From NCBI RefSeq assembly GCF_018691265.1, contig NW_024881282.1, positions 26,190,899-26,254,898 on the forward strand: 64,000 nucleotides of DNA, read 5' to 3'. The notes beneath the pieces are model-generated. The model had not been told where the DNA came from and did not search any database. It saw only the letters and a list, made by a program, of their open reading frames with translations. Both the position numbers and the translations under genes were made by a program. Source of the DNA: Tyto alba (Eukaryota > Chordata > Aves > Strigiformes > Tytonidae). Shown here piece by piece: positions 10,891 to 25,600 of this stretch (its first letter is position 1; each line of letters starts with the position of its first letter).

Positions 10891-12577
10891 TAGCCTTCAG
10901 CCCCTCTCCCTGTCCCTCCCCATCAGCAGGCACTAGCAAGGGCGGGGAGCAGACCCTCACGGCACCCGAACACCATCACCATCACGTTACTGAAAAAGAG
11001 CTGCACCTCTTCTTCTTAATACACCTTGCTAAAGTGGCATCCTAAAATACACCGTGGTGTAACTGAAGCCAAAAAACAAAAAAAGGTTTCTGGGGTGACC
11101 ATTAGCAGTTCCAATGTATTTTTCAGAAAAAGAGGAAGATTAGTGACCACATCCTTATGTGGTGTAAACAAGTGATGTTTCAGTAACCTCAGCAGCAGGG
11201 TGCAGACTGGTGCCACAGGTGACCTGACCTCTCTGCGGCTTCTGATCAGTCACTTCCACCAGCAGCACTCCAGAAACCCCCACCCGTCCTTCTCATGTGG
11301 AGACAGAGAGACACCTCAGTCACCAAAAGTCATTATAAACTGTGACAGAACACGATGTCCAAGGACAGCACCTGGCACCAAGGAAAATTAATATTTCAGC
11401 TGCTTGAATGTCATGTTAAAAATGAAAAGATTTTTATCAGATATCGTCCTGGATCCTTGCACTCTTTGTACACTGCAGAAGTGCTCTGCATGATAATAGC
11501 ATTTACAGTTAAAAAAAAAAAAAAGTAAAAAATGGTTTGGACAATAAGGGAGCCTCCAAGACTAAAGCATATACTTAGTAGACACTTAACTCATCACCAC
11601 TGTTCTGGGCTATATGGAGGACACTTTCATAAAAAAGATTAACATTTGAGGTGACTGTATATTTGAATTTTTAGAATAGTGTTTTAGTGAGAAAAAAGAT
11701 TTTGGTTACAGCAGCTGAGGGACCAAATAGTATTCCAGGGAGGAGTGCACACTCCAACTTGCAACAGAAAAAATGAAACATTATTTCTTCCTCCTTTATG
11801 TTTTTCTCTGCTTGTCCCAATTGTATTTCTTTTCTCAATCTTCCCTTTTGAATTTGAATCTGGATTTCCTCCAATTTTTCTTTCTTGTCATGCAAATACT
11901 TTAAGACATATTAAACAGTCTGAAACAATTAACAAATTTTAAGTAGTGTCCTTGTCTCAACATTAATTAAAGAGAAATCTCTTTATTCTCTGCCAGATTT
12001 ATCTGTATGCCACCTCACTGATGACTGCTTTTATGGCTAATGTCCAGTCGCTTAGAGACAAACCAGGATATATAAATAGCTGTTTCATGGTAACTCAGAT
12101 TAAGTGGATATGGCTGCACATAAATATATGTGTATTTCAACATCAGAAGCTGAATATGATTCTAAAGGTTTCCCTGTTTCATGCTGGATCAAGAAGGCTT
12201 AACACTATGGACTATATTTCAATAGCTCTTAATCACAACTGTCAGATTTTTGAGTCCATCTGATTTTAGGAGAGCAAAATGTGTCACTGAACCCACAAAC
12301 TGATTGTTATAGGTATAAATTTGTCAAGTGTGGTTGAGATTTGTTGAAAACTTGGCACAAAATACTTCAGAGAAAACGTAGCTGAGCCTGCATAAAACAG
12401 TGAATACTCCAAGGTATGCGTCATATACTAAACCAGCCTGTAGCCCATCTTATTTCCAGTTAAATCTGTGGCAATTTTAGAATGTTCTGGCCCCAAAAGG
12501 GCATAGAAGGGACTTGACAGAAAAGAGCTCAAAGACTGCAAATTACAAGCAGCATCTACAAGCCTAAAAATACTTAC

Positions 12578-12658
12578 ATTAACCCATGGATGCTCAAGAA
12601 CTTGCAAGGCTGAGAACCGCAGATCTACATCTACTTGAAGCATCATTGTGATAAGTTC
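12578..12658 (-). CDS. DCLK1: DCLK1 exon: kinase subdomain XI
   Basis: Acceptor ...CCATTTCTCAG (AG at 12660-12659), 27 codons from ELITMM to LEHPWVN, then donor GTAAGTA (12577 down). Phase 0 at both ends. These are residues 315-341 of the short-form assembly: the C-lobe end of the kinase, with the conserved subdomain XI Arg (R328 in VDLRFSA) and the HPW motif. Compared with the mammalian sequence as I remember it, Gln replaces Leu in MMLQVDVD, Leu replaces Gln before RFSA, and Leu replaces Val in SALQV. None touches a catalytic residue. Confidence 0.96.
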
Positions 12659-13426
12659 CTGAGAAATGGAATACTAGGTCAAATTTAAACATTTTTAAAG
12701 AACAAATCAACATTTCATTCACTAAAGTGCTCTTCAGCTGATTTTGTAAGAGTGCTCAAAGAGAGAGGGAACTACCAACTGCAGAAATAAATTATTAAAA
12801 AAAAAAAAAAAAAAAGAGCAACTATGAACTCCTGAACTTCAAGCTGAACTTTTAAATCAATATCTAACAGTATCTTAGAAAGGTAGAAGACAGTTCTGAG
12901 TTACATTTCTGTAGCCACTGTTTAAGAGAAAAGCACTTAATACATAATGTATAAAACAGATGGTCACATGAAATTAGGTTAGCTTCCCATTAAGAAAAAG
13001 CCAATTCATCTGTATGAAAAAAGCCAGCAAATCTAAAATTTTACTTTAAGCTCTTGTATAAATGACATAAAAGATGTTAAACCCCACCCCCCACACACAT
13101 TTAAAGCCATTATTTTTCATCCCCTGATTTCTGCAATTACCTAGTTTTGAACTAGCATGTATATAAACATATATCTAATTTCATCAGTGAGTGGAGTACA
13201 CAGAAAACAGGATGGCAGCATGACAGTAAATAAAGGGATATCATTAAAGACCAAAGTTAATAATTCTTAGTGACAAGGAGAAGTTAAATGAATAGGCTAA
13301 CGCTTCAAACAGAAATTTTAGACTGAACTACTTGGAAGAAGGAGTTTCACAGGAGAACATGATTGACAAAGGACTTGCAGAGTTCTCATTAATGATGCTA
13401 CAAAATAAAGCCTGCTAAAACACAGT

Positions 13427-13462
13427 GATGTGGTTTAGAGGACTTCTTCCAACTCTGTGACT
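13427..13462 (+). mobile_element. CR1 3'-end remnant
   Basis: GTGGTTTAGAGGACTTCTTC followed by CAACTCTGTGACTATCTC resembles the CR1 terminus (gatctctagaggtcccttccaacc...ctatgattctatg). It is very short and diverged. Confidence 0.4.
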
Positions 13463-13610
13463 ATCTCATTAGTTAACAGGCTAAAACACTAGTCCTGATC
13501 ACCCTCCACATATATGTAAAAGCAAGATGTAACTCCAAACAATGGAGATTCAGAACATAGAACGCTACTCTCATTACCCGCATCTACCTCCATATTTCAT
13601 TGTGGTTTTT

Positions 13611-13617
13611 GTTGTTG

Positions 13618-13648
<31 letters not shown>

Positions 13649-13649
13649 G
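13611..13649. repeat. (TTTTG)n simple repeat
   Basis: About five TTTTG units preceded by GTTGTTG, seen directly. Confidence 0.9.
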
Positions 13650-13827
13650 TGATTAATTAAACACTGTCACACTGAAAAAAAGAGGAAGACACTGTTCCCT
13701 GGATTTGCCTTACAGGCTACAGAAATAAACTGGCAGAAATTAAGCCCTTATCTACAGGATGTTCATATGAATAGTTTTATGGTTTTTGCTTTTTTTTTTC
13801 CATACATGTAAGTATTACCTCTCTCTT

Positions 13828-13864
13828 TATATATATATATATGTATGTATATATATACACACAC
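13828..13864. repeat. Compound TA/TGTA/CA microsatellite
   Basis: A (TA)n stretch, then GTATGTATATATATA, then (CA)n. Likely length-polymorphic. Confidence 0.9.
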
Positions 13865-14578
13865 GACTATAGTGAATGACAGATCCCTAGAAATTCTGTG
13901 AGTTAAACTGTTGCTCCAGTGCACGAATAAGAGTTAAAAAACTTGATCTGCTCTGCAAGTATAATGAACTCTGTCAGGATCTGTATCTGAAAAGGACTGT
14001 ATCTGCCTTAGCACAGCTCAAGCTCTACCTCCTTTGTGTCATGTGCCAAGGGGGCCCAGCCCATGGACTGGTGGCCAGAGTGAGCCTGTATTTCATATCC
14101 CAATGACAACAATAAGGAGTTACAGGCAACGCGAGGCCTGGTTCTTTGACAGAAAGAAACAACAGACATATCATCTAATGGGATTAATAAGGGGAAAACA
14201 GCATCCCTATAATATTATTACCTAATAGTCAAAGGCTCCAGGTTGGTACCTTGTCCCCATAAGTACATATAAAGCACAGTCCCGGGGAGCTTTCAAGCTA
14301 AGAAGTCAAGCAAAATTACTTAATTTTTTTCTTATCAGTAAGGACTGCTGGTGGTTGTTGTGTGAGACATCATAGAGACAGGGTCCATTTCAGAACCACC
14401 CGGAGTCTAACAGACAGTGATCAAATGACAACATACTTGGTGACCCAGAGGAATTTATGAGTGTAGCAGGACATATATGAGACATGTCAAATACAGCACT
14501 GTGAAAGAAATACATGCATTACATACTGGCACTGGGAATAATATTGGAGAAGAAAGCATCACCAACTGTAAAACTCAC

Positions 14579-14675
14579 CTTTGCAGAGTCAGAAACATTG
14601 TCCCAATATGGAGATGGAAAATCCACCTGTCCCATCAAAATCTGATCAAAAAGCACTTCTTGGTCATCTCCACTT
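14579..14675 (-). CDS. DCLK1: DCLK1 exon: kinase subdomain X
   Basis: Acceptor ...TTTACTTTACAG (AG at 14677-14676), one base (A) completing the Gly codon begun in the preceding exon, then 32 codons from [11 protein letters not shown] to NVSDSAK, then donor GTGAGT (14578 down). These are residues 283-314 of the assembly, covering the C-lobe alpha-G region ([20 protein letters not shown]), which appears identical to mammalian DCLK1. Enters after two bases of a codon and leaves in phase 0. Confidence 0.96.
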
Positions 14676-16091
<1,416 letters not shown>

Positions 16092-16225
16092 CCAGTTTCA
16101 GCAATGATTTCTGGAGCTACATATGTTGGGGTCCCACAAACAGTATATAGAGGTCCATCCACAATTGTTGCTAGGCCAAAGTCTCCTAGCTTCAGGGACT
16201 TGCTTCCATCTTGGTGTTCATAAAC
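16092..16225 (-). CDS. DCLK1: DCLK1 exon: kinase activation segment (DFG to APE)
   Basis: Acceptor ...CTGATTTAG (AG at 16227-16226), 44 codons starting [17 protein letters not shown] and ending APEIIAET, then GG of a split Gly, then donor GTAAAT (16091 down). These are residues 212-255. The exon carries the magnesium-binding DFG (226-228), the activation loop with GTPTY (242-246) and the APE motif (248-250), all intact. It enters in phase 0 from ENLL and leaves after two bases of a codon. Confidence 0.97.
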
Positions 16226-19200
16226 CTAAATCAGGAGGAAAATTCAAAGGTTTAACACAATATCACCAAGGTAACCACTGTATAACTTACTGTCTGAAAT
16301 GTTCCTTCTAACTTACAGTCTCCCTTCTCCTTCTTACCTACAACATACTTCTCTGCATGTTTGAAAATTCACACACAATTTGGACAGCTTCCCCTGAATT
16401 CAGTTAGGATGTTTGGGAAAGACTTACCTTATTACCTGTCCAACAAAGGACATATTGCTTGCTAGAAGCTAAAGCCCAGAAACAAAGGTCTGACCTTCCA
16501 GCAGTGACATTCCTAGGTTAACTCCCCACTGACAGCCAATTCACAGTGTGAATTTTACTTGCACAGAGCTTCAAGGCTTGCACAGTAATTCCAACTTCTT
16601 AGTTAATACAACAGTGACTGCACTGATAAGAGCAAGAGATTCTTCTCTGCATTGAAGTCATAAGATGCAAACCTGGCTGGCCTATTTCACCTAGAAACAC
16701 TGTCCTCTCCTTGTTATGACTGTTAAACACCAATCAACTTCTTAGTGGTATGTTACCACCATCATCAACAGACAGAGGTAGGGCTGTTAACGAGTATACC
16801 TGAAAATCTTGTCTTAAAACATGGTCTTCACAGCTGCAATGTGACCTTTCCTTTATGGGTGCAAATGCAGATTAAGGTACAGTCACAAGAAAAAAGCTAG
16901 GAACATCAGTAAAAAATACACAATTTTGAAAGCAGCTCAATGCAAAAGAACAACCCCAAACCTGCCAACGCTGAAGACTTACCAAAAAATATTTAAAATA
17001 AAAAAGACTAAAATGTATCTAAATTAAACACTAGACTGTAGAGTATTTCTTTAATCTAACTGCTGGTTTGGGTTCTTGCTTCAGTTTTTTAAATTGTTTG
17101 TGATGCAATTTAATGCTGTTTACCACAGCACCTTAAATAATGGAAACAGTCTACTGGAGGCCTTCTAAAAGTATATATGCATCACTTCATTATTTTGCAA
17201 CTCAAATCAAAGCTCCATGCAGTCTGGCTCACCAACAGTGATTTCCTGACAACAATTAGCAGTAGCACTGTGCAAAAACAGGAGATATCATTCCTCAAAA
17301 TCAAAATGAAAATAATCCTTAATACACATCTTGACCAGCTACTCTTACAACAGAAACCACATTTGTCTATAACAGTTTGCAGAGGAAAATCCTAGACTTT
17401 TATCTACAAAAAATACAATAAATTCTACAAAGGGCCCTATGAACAGCTCACTTGGTGCAAAACTGAAATCTTGAAGTCTCTCTCCACTGTTTGCTACAGA
17501 TCTGCTATAGCTCTTAATAATTAGATATATTATACAGCCCTTCCTCTTTTGTTAATGTTAGCTATATTTAGAGAGAAAATCCCTCTCTGTCCTGAATGCC
17601 TGTTACCAGGTGATACAGCCACAAGGAGAAATTCAGAATACACAAAAATCTTCTCCCTTCCTTATGTTATTTTTAATAATACAACCGGATCTTTAAGAGG
17701 ACCAGCAATTTGACATGGATTCACATTTCTCTGCTACTAAGCCAGAAAAAAAGATAGGCTTATAGAAAAGCACTGGAAAAAAAAAGCAATTATGATTTTA
17801 TTAAAAACACAGATTGTTAAATACATCTGGTTCCTGAAACTAAAGAAAGTGCTCTCTGAAATGGCAGTAATAAATCTAATTTCAACAACAGTTTTAATTA
17901 AAAGCTAGAGACTAAAGCTTTAAATACTCACTTGCTGAAAAATGTAAAGTGTGCATTTCTTAGACATCAAGAGCTGAATCCAGTCTAATTAGCATCTCAT
18001 ATTCTATTTAATGCAGTTATCTTTTACAAAGCCCTCTCTGAGTTGTGTTAACCTAGTGAATGTTTGTAAGTTCCTTCCTTCAACAGACAGCACCTTGCTT
18101 GACTCATATATTCTAGAAATTAATTATGGAAGGGGCTTGTTTGGCAGTATTTCCAGTGCAGAAGGTTTGGTACTGTGCATTTTCTAGTATTTTGCCCCAT
18201 CTGTTTCCAGGAATTACTTTCCTTGGAAAACTACTTCAGTTGACTTGTAAAACTGAAGAAAGTAACTTTTCCTCACCCTGTTATAACTCCATATAAAAAA
18301 GAGCCCAGTGCAAAGCTGTGGTATGTTACTTGCCAGTCAAGGAATGTGGAAGATAATTTAATGCTCATGTTATTCAGAACAAACGCTATATATGTTCCAT
18401 TGCATTTAAATACTGAAGGGCAATTAAAGAAATGGGGATTAGTGCAAATTACCCACTATGTAGTGCTTTCACTGTTTTAACTAAGCAATAAAACTGTGTA
18501 ATTGTACAACACTAATTGAATGCAGCCACACATAATTGTGTGCCACCATATGTATCCTATTACTATAAAGCCTGTCAGTATTTTCTAAGCTGCTCTTGTG
18601 ATCAGTGCAGATGGCAACAGTCAGAGAAGTTGTTCTCTAGGGTTTATTATATGGCTATAAAGACATCCCATGACTTGACAAAATAAACGTGCTAAATAGC
18701 AGCAATTATGAAAAATGTTCCAATTAAAACATGGAAGACACTCTCTAGAGAACAAAAAAAATGCTAAAAAAACACAGGTATTCAACATACCCTAAATTCT
18801 TGGACAGTTGACTGTTAGGTGGGCTTTGCATGCCTTGAAGATAATAAGGAATATTTAAGCACTTCTAGAAATAACTGGTATTGCACATAGGATATTGAGA
18901 CAGGGTCACACACACACACAGATTTAACAGCAGGGTCTATAGCTGATAGCACACATCAGCTCTAAGCATGAAAGTTACTTCTGGGGAAAAGGAAAAGCCA
19001 AAGGAGAGAAAGAGGGAGGTGAAAGGGAAAGCTCCCCCAGGAGCTGGGAAGAGATGCAGTAAGAAGGCTCCAGCTGAGCATCCTCCTCTGGGTGTCTTCT
19101 CCAGAGCAGCATGATCCTTGTCATCCCCCATACTTTCCTGGGGTAATTCTATAGCTTTTGTCAGGCCTTGCTCATCCTCCCTGTTGCTTTTTCTTGCTAA

Positions 19201-21236
19201 TGAAGCTGTTAGCTTTGGGACATGTATTGATCAGGGCAGATGCTACCCACCTGGGTCGTTGCTCTGCTCTGGGCAGGCCTGTTATAGGCTCCCCTAAACC
19301 TAAAGCTACAACCCACAGGTAGGAAAAGGGCAGGGGGGAAAGGGCTTATGCTCACACTGATGGCCAGGAGAACTGCTGTGACAACACTACCTGGGTTTGC
19401 AGGTGCAAAACCATTACAGTAACGGCATCAAAGCAACAGCACAAGAACAAGGGAACAATACTGCCATGACCAGCTAGGTGAAGGGTTACAGAGCTGCAAG
19501 CAAAAGTCAGGCTACGGGAGGCAAGTAGAAAGTCTTTACCAACAGAAAGGCTAAGACCCATATGGCATTTTGCAAGTCTTTTATAAATGCCAGAAAAATA
19601 ACCCTAATTGTAATCTTGAGATAGAAGGAACTACCCATCCCATTTGACAGATAAGAAGATAAAAGTAGAAAGGTCAAGAGACACTAAGGCCAATGTCAGA
19701 GACTGTCAGAACTCAGGTAAGGCTGGTTCCACAGCACTCTTGTAAGACAGCGTTAATTTCTTTCAAGGACCTGATAAACCTTAAAGAATTAATACAGTTT
19801 GTGAATCGAATGCTGGCTTTTGAGAGTTAGGATGCTGCAAGAGATTAAGTGCTGCATCCTCACTGCTCAGTATCAATACCAACGTAAGACCATTACATAT
19901 GCACAACACCGGAAAAATCACTCAGAAACAATTCAGCTACAATGAAAACAATGTGATTATTCCTGGTAGCGGGTAATTACCAGAGATGGCTGGCAAGGCA
20001 AATCTAATCCCCTCCCTGTTGCCCTCACCTCCTGCCTACCTTCCTCTCTTCCCCCGAAAGCTTAACTCTACTGTTGTCAGACTTCAGGCATTTAGAGACA
20101 TGCCAAGACAGCAGCAGGGCATGCCTTGCCCCAGACCACGGCCCGCCTGCGCACTCCAAGTCACAGCATTAATGAATCCTGGCATGTGATTGCTGTAACT
20201 TCTGTACTCAACCACCTATCAGCATCATCATAAGGGCTGCAAAAGGATTATCAGTCGTTAGGGTCTAGGGAAACTTCTACTCAACAAGTTTTTAGCAGTT
20301 TGTGGAAAATGAGGGCAGGCTACTTCCTCACCCAGAACTATAAAGGCACCTGCCTCTAGAGGAACGTCAACTGTAGAAATCCCACTCCATGGAAGTTTAG
20401 TAAAATCTACCTGAGTCAACTTTTCCATAAAACCTCTTCAGTGTCAAGCAGGACTAAGTGCACTAAGTCATGGCAGAGACCACACGACCGAGAGAACTGA
20501 TATTCTAGGTATCTTAAACATTGATTTATGGTTGCAGAATATATGGAGAATTCAAGAGAAATTAAATTCTCGGAAGAAATAAAACTATGTCAGTTGGAGA
20601 ACACAACTGCTGCATTCAAGAGGGCAAAATTCTCAGCAGAAGGACTAATTGCCAGGGTATGTCTTCCACAGTCTTCATTGGATAGGGCTCATACAGATTT
20701 GGTCAGGAAAAGGAAGTTTAGGCTGTCTGTTTGGGAAAGTGGCTTAACAAAAAGTGCTGTAGGATTATGTGGGAGATGCAGCAGGGAAAGAAAGGACACC
20801 CAAGTCTCTTCCTGGTTGTGCTCTCATGTACTACATCATTAGGGCACAATATTTACATCCACCGCATTTGTAAAACTTAACTGCTCCTAATTACTTAGGC
20901 AGCTGCAGAAGTACAGAATACTCTGTTGAGGACAGAACACCTTTGTATTTATGAGAAGCTCGAAATTATACTGCAGCTTACTAAAAGATCACTTCTAGTG
21001 ATCTCTGGAACAACTCTGCTGCTGTGCCCTGCGGAACAGTCTAGACATACCAGCTTATGTTACTGTACTTTTGGTGATAGCTGTTATTCTTAGGAGAGCT
21101 TTACAATGCTAAGTTTAAAATGAAAAGACTTAAAAGACTGAAATAAACTTGGTGGGTGCGTGGAAGGAGGGAGAAATGCAGACCTCTCACACACTCCCAA
21201 GTTATCAACAATAACGAAAGCTGAATCTTCACTTAC
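16226..21236 (-). other. DCLK1: DCLK1 intron (5.0 kb)
   Basis: Non-coding. A possible MIR/L2-like remnant lies at about 19600-19720, and a short CA run at about 18907-18920. A moderately GC-richer stretch (about 18940-19560) has only short unsupported ORFs. Confidence 0.8.
19600..19720 (+). repeat. Possible MIR/L2-like ancient repeat remnant
   Basis: CATCCCATTTGACAGATAAG, then AAGATAAAAGTAGAAAGGTC, then AGAACTCAGG resembles the MIR core (cattttacagatgaggaaactgaggc...). Recognised by eye, weak. Confidence 0.3.
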
Positions 21237-21383
21237 CAACAGATTCTCCGGCTTGATATCCCTGTGGACAATGTTCAGGCTGTGAAGATATTTGATCGCG
21301 CTGGCCAGATTGTAAAGCATCCCACTGGCATCCCGCTCTGTATATTTGTTGGTGGAAGTAATAGCATCAAAAAGATCTCCTCC
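21237..21383 (-). CDS. DCLK1: DCLK1 exon: kinase catalytic loop (HRD)
   Basis: Acceptor ...CATTTTGCTTCAG (AG at 21385-21384), 49 codons from [18 protein letters not shown] to [11 protein letters not shown], then donor GTAAGT (21236 down). Phase 0 at both ends; residues 163-211. It contains the catalytic loop HRDIKPEN with Asp204 (catalytic base), Lys206 and Asn209. [20 protein letters not shown] distinguishes DCLK1 from DCLK2. Appears identical to the mammalian protein as remembered. Confidence 0.97.
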
Positions 21384-22144
21384 CTGAAGCAAAATGACCA
21401 TGGCATATGAGCAACACTGCTTGTGAAATTACTGAAAAATTCAGGGAAGATCAAGGAGCATCATTTATAGGGGAGGAGGGGAAGGGAGGAGCAGCACAGT
21501 TTCTGTGCAGCTAAAAACTATGGGTACTGTGATGACATCTCCCATAATGGCAGCTGAACATATCACTAATTCAGACCCATTTGTCATGGCTTAGTTGGTC
21601 AGCCAAGAGACCGGAGTCTCTACTGCAAACCGTTCCCACCTGCTGCTGCTTTTGTAACACATCCAGCACTTCATAACCTGTGTGTTCAGAGCCCCTGTTG
21701 CAAAATTCTGGCATGCCTACATACTTGCCTGTCACAATGCCACATACTAACCCTTGCCACTCTTTATTATTATCACGAACAGTTTGACATCAAATTTTAG
21801 CCCAAAGCCTGACTGAACTCTAGAAGGACAAAGGAACTTTGAGTAAAACTCAAACCATCTACCTGCCATCACTGCTAGTCTATTTTAAAAGTCTGTTTCC
21901 ATCTCATAAAACTTTGAAAACATAGAGTTTAGAATGCACTTTCTCTACACAAGATGTGAAGTTTTTGGTGGTGTGATGCTTCTTGCAGCTAATACAGAAG
22001 AACTTTCCAGCATATATTTCAGACAGTCATACTGGAAGACATTTAAGAATTAACATTAGTATTTCACCACAGCTACAAATACAGATGGTGCCTTGTGCCA
22101 TTTCCAGCTCATTGTGCTGTCTAATTCAGCTAAAGCTACTGCCA

Positions 22145-22204
22145 GGGGGGAAAAAAAAAAAAAAAAAAAAAAAAACCAACAAAAACCCAACAACAACAAA
22201 ACAA
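22145..22204. repeat. G6A25 tract followed by A/C-rich simple sequence
   Basis: Six guanines, 25 adenines (22151-22175), then CCAACAAAAACCCAACAACA and similar. It may be an old poly-A tail, but no retroposed gene is recognisable upstream. Confidence 0.8.
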
Positions 22205-22674
22205 GAAAACAAAAGAGAAAGAAAGACTGAAGAAAGGAAGGAAAATTAAGTGGAAGTCCTCAAAATTGAAATGATCTTCACCAGGACCTGAGGCAGCCAT
22301 GACACTTGGACTGTATTTCCAGAGCTGAGCTGGCAAGTGGGAAGAAGAACATGTAAGTGCTTGGAGAAAGACCAAAAAATAAGTTTAAAGAAGTTAAGGA
22401 GGAAGCTTGTCAGAGTGGAGGAAAAAAACCAAACATCTTTTGGGAGATACTACTCAGAGGTATTGGGCCTTCATCCAAAATTGAAGCAGCACCATAAAGA
22501 AAACACAAAAAATCCATGCTGCAGTCAAAACATCTAGAAAAAAAAGTCACAGGAGACAGTATTTTAAAGAAAAAGTAGGTATTTTCTGAAGGCAACAGAG
22601 GAGTCCCAGCTTTGCCAACTCTCTTGATTTTATCAACAGCCTCAAGTTATTTGCTGTTTTTTTGGGGTTTTTTG

Positions 22675-22691
22675 TTTTTTTTTTTTTTTTT
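22675..22691. repeat. Poly-T tract (T17)
   Basis: Seventeen thymines preceded by an interrupted TTTTTTTGGGGTTTTTTG stretch. Confidence 0.85.
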
Positions 22692-25600
22692 AAGGCTCAG
22701 CTCCAGAGTAAACACTGTTTTCACTTCTTAGTGAAAGAAGGAGGGGGAAGAAACAATACAAGATTTTTTCCTGGCATCACAGCTACAAAGGAAAAGGTAG
22801 GAAAAGACAACCACCAAAGACTCAAACCTGAGGAAACAGACATTACTTGCTAAAAATCCCCAAACAAACTATTGAAAATTTTGCACTGTTGAGGTGCGGT
22901 TGTCGTCTGCTGGGGCAGGTTTATTCCCACTGTAGATGCAAAACCCCAGCCTTGGAAACTGCTTGCAGCCAACCATTGTCAAATCTGGACCACATCAAAA
23001 CCTCTTGCTCTGGCTAGTGACTGATCAAGATACATCAAGATACATAGTGTCAAGGAAAGGGAGGAATAAAAGGCCAAGCTAAACCAGATAGAGGATTAGT
23101 GAGAAAAACCAAGTATTTGGCAAAAGTACAATACCATGTACTTCATGGCATTATCTGATCCCTAAGTATTAGATATCAGCATGTGGCAAAATATGTGGGA
23201 TAAATAATCTATCTTCCCTAAGCTCCTTCCTGTGAAGACCCTGTACCAGCTGCTTTTTAACAGGAGGTAGTGGATTAGACAGATCGTTGGTCTTATCTAA
23301 TATGTTCCAGATGCTTAGGAGAAGTGTCAATAACATCAGCAAAGGATCTACCTCCAAACAAAGAAAACAGTCCAAGCTGAGGGATGAGGGGCAAGAAGGA
23401 AAGAAGCTGAACCTTAAAAAGAGAAGGTAAAATTTTGGCCTAAAGTCAGAAGAAAAAGAACAAATGTCCACGTGCAGGAGAAACCTAAACTCAGAAAAAG
23501 ATAGAGGCTGCAAAGCACATTAACGGACAGTCAAGCCAACCTGAATAATTTTCTCCATGTAAGCACTCTACTTGGTAAAGTTTCTTACCAGGTAGCCTGC
23601 TAAGAAAAGAGACCATGTATTTAGCCTGTGGGATTCTCTGCAGTTAAAAGAGAGGTGATATCCTGGAAAGAGTTAACAGAGCTGACAGCTATATCAGGCA
23701 GAATTGTTTTCAGACTTCCCTTTCCCCAAAGAGCACTTTAACCTGCAAGGTTCTGCTTAGCCGATTCACACAGCAGGTCACTATCATTTATTCAGGCACA
23801 AGGGGTGAGTTCAGGATGACATTTCAGTCTTAAATTCCCTGTCCTGGAGTGAAATGGGACCAGCAACATCTGAATGCAGTTTTTGTCATCTGCGCACATG
23901 AGGAAGTATACTTGGAAGTACAGTAACCAATTATTTATTTATTACCTTGTTATGTAAATGATATAATCTCTCTTTTCTTCTGCAAAAGTGAAATCATATC
24001 CTGGAGCAGTAAAGGAAACTCTACAATAAATCTTGCTTGTTAAATTGGCCAAACCTCTGTTAGGTTTGAATAACAATTTTGTTTCGCTGTGTAAAAAGGC
24101 AACGTGCCAGAAACCAGGTCCTTGCTTCCTTTTACAAGCACCACTTGCAATGTGTTTATATTTGTATTTATGAAGTGCTTTTTCTTACACTTTACAAAGC
24201 AATGAATGGCCTATCTGCCATGAGGTGAGGGCAGTATTTGCAGCAGCCACTTATGTCAAACATGTTACTGCCAATTAATGCAGGGTGGTATTAACTGAAA
24301 CCGTGCTCTGCAGTATCAAGTCTTTTCTCCTTGAATTTCTCTCCTGTCTGCGAGTTTGATTTAAAGTCAGGTCTTCAAAAGTCAGTCAATAACAGATGGT
24401 TAATCAATTCTAACAGGGCATGCTATGAAATGGTAACAGTCAGCAGTTGGTGAATTAACAATTAATGTCTTTCCAGAAATACCTTCCCTGGTGCCCATTG
24501 AGTACAATAAGGCTTTTTTTTTTTTTCCCAATTAAATATTAAGGAATAGATATTTGCTTCAAAGAAACAAAGTTGACTTTCCAGGATCAGGATATTTCTT
24601 CTGAATTTCTTCTATTATTCCACATAAAAGTAAAGAACATTAAAACAGTGTTCTCTAGAATATCTGAACTACAGAGATGTCTATAAAACCTTTTTATTGC
24701 ATAACTAAAAGCCTAAGTATCTTAGTACGTGCAGCAATCCTAAAGAGTAAACAAGAAAGAGTGCAAGAAAATTGATTTTTCCAGAAAGTGAGTATAATGG
24801 ATGGTTTTCTTCATATATATCTTTTAGGCTAGATATTTTGTTAGAGTTGTCGGTCCTCTCATCTCTTATTTAGCTGAGTAGGACTTTGATTAAAAATCCA
24901 CCAGAGACTACAGTTTGAACATTTTTCAAGCATGAATAGAACAGCAGGTTGCACCCATAAAACCAGCTACGTGCTTATGTCTTGGCATGTTAGACAAGGC
25001 ACAGCTTTTACTTCTTAGCACACCTCATGGGGCCGAGATGAAGGATTTGTCAATGCAGGCTGAGGCTGCGGCTACATCAGATTACAACGCTGTGCAAGAT
25101 TATTGAGGTACCTTTGAACAAGCTCTCATGAGCTTCTCAGGGATAACAAGGCTGCCCCAGCCTGCCACAAGGACTGGAAAAAATCTGTGGCCATCCATCC
25201 ACGGGCCACACTTGACAGCCTCCCACCTCTGCCCTGGGAACACGGCTTGTGTCACCAGTGCTGCCATGAGCATGGGGGAAAACGGAACAAACCAAACCAC
25301 TTTTCATTCTCCATGCTCTCGTATTCCAGCCCAGAGATTTAGAAGGTCTTTAAGAAACGCTCGGACCTGGGATCATCCTATCTAACATCTCAGGGAGGTG
25401 CCTACATTAAGACTATCCCCTAATCTCCACCTACAACCGCAGCAAAGCAGGTGACAACCCTGCTTGCCAAAACCGTTTTCTCTCATGACCTCTGGTGGTG
25501 CCTGTTTCCACGCAGGGGTAGAGAGGATACCTACCAAAAGCAACCACACTTCAGTGGAGGTGATCTGGGCGCCAGGGTTCGGAGTGCCTGATTTGCTCAC

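Larger units (their letters stand above)
4899..12577 (-). other. DCLK1: DCLK1 intron (7.7 kb)
   Basis: Intron between the HPWVN exon and the GVSVIA exon. It holds a GC/CpG-rich patch with a probable solo LTR (about 5320-6550), a short direct repeat (6648-6690), a 22-bp perfect palindrome (7606-7627), poly-A and poly-T tracts (about 7247-7261 and 8214-8237), a possible MIR/L2-like remnant (about 9885-9980) and a CR1-like fragment (about 10680-10890). ORFs across the GC-rich part overlap on both strands and show no recognisable protein. Confidence 0.8.
12659..14578 (-). other. DCLK1: DCLK1 intron (1.9 kb)
   Basis: Non-coding. It contains an A19 run (12797-12815), a short CR1 3'-end remnant (about 13427-13462), a TTTTG array (about 13611-13649) and a TA/TGTA/CA microsatellite (about 13828-13864). 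No gene-like reading frame was seen. Confidence 0.85.

Noticed and set aside
24160..24220. Segment TTTATGAAGTGCTTTTTCTT… resembling a MIR/L2 start
   Set aside because: Similarity too short and weak to call.
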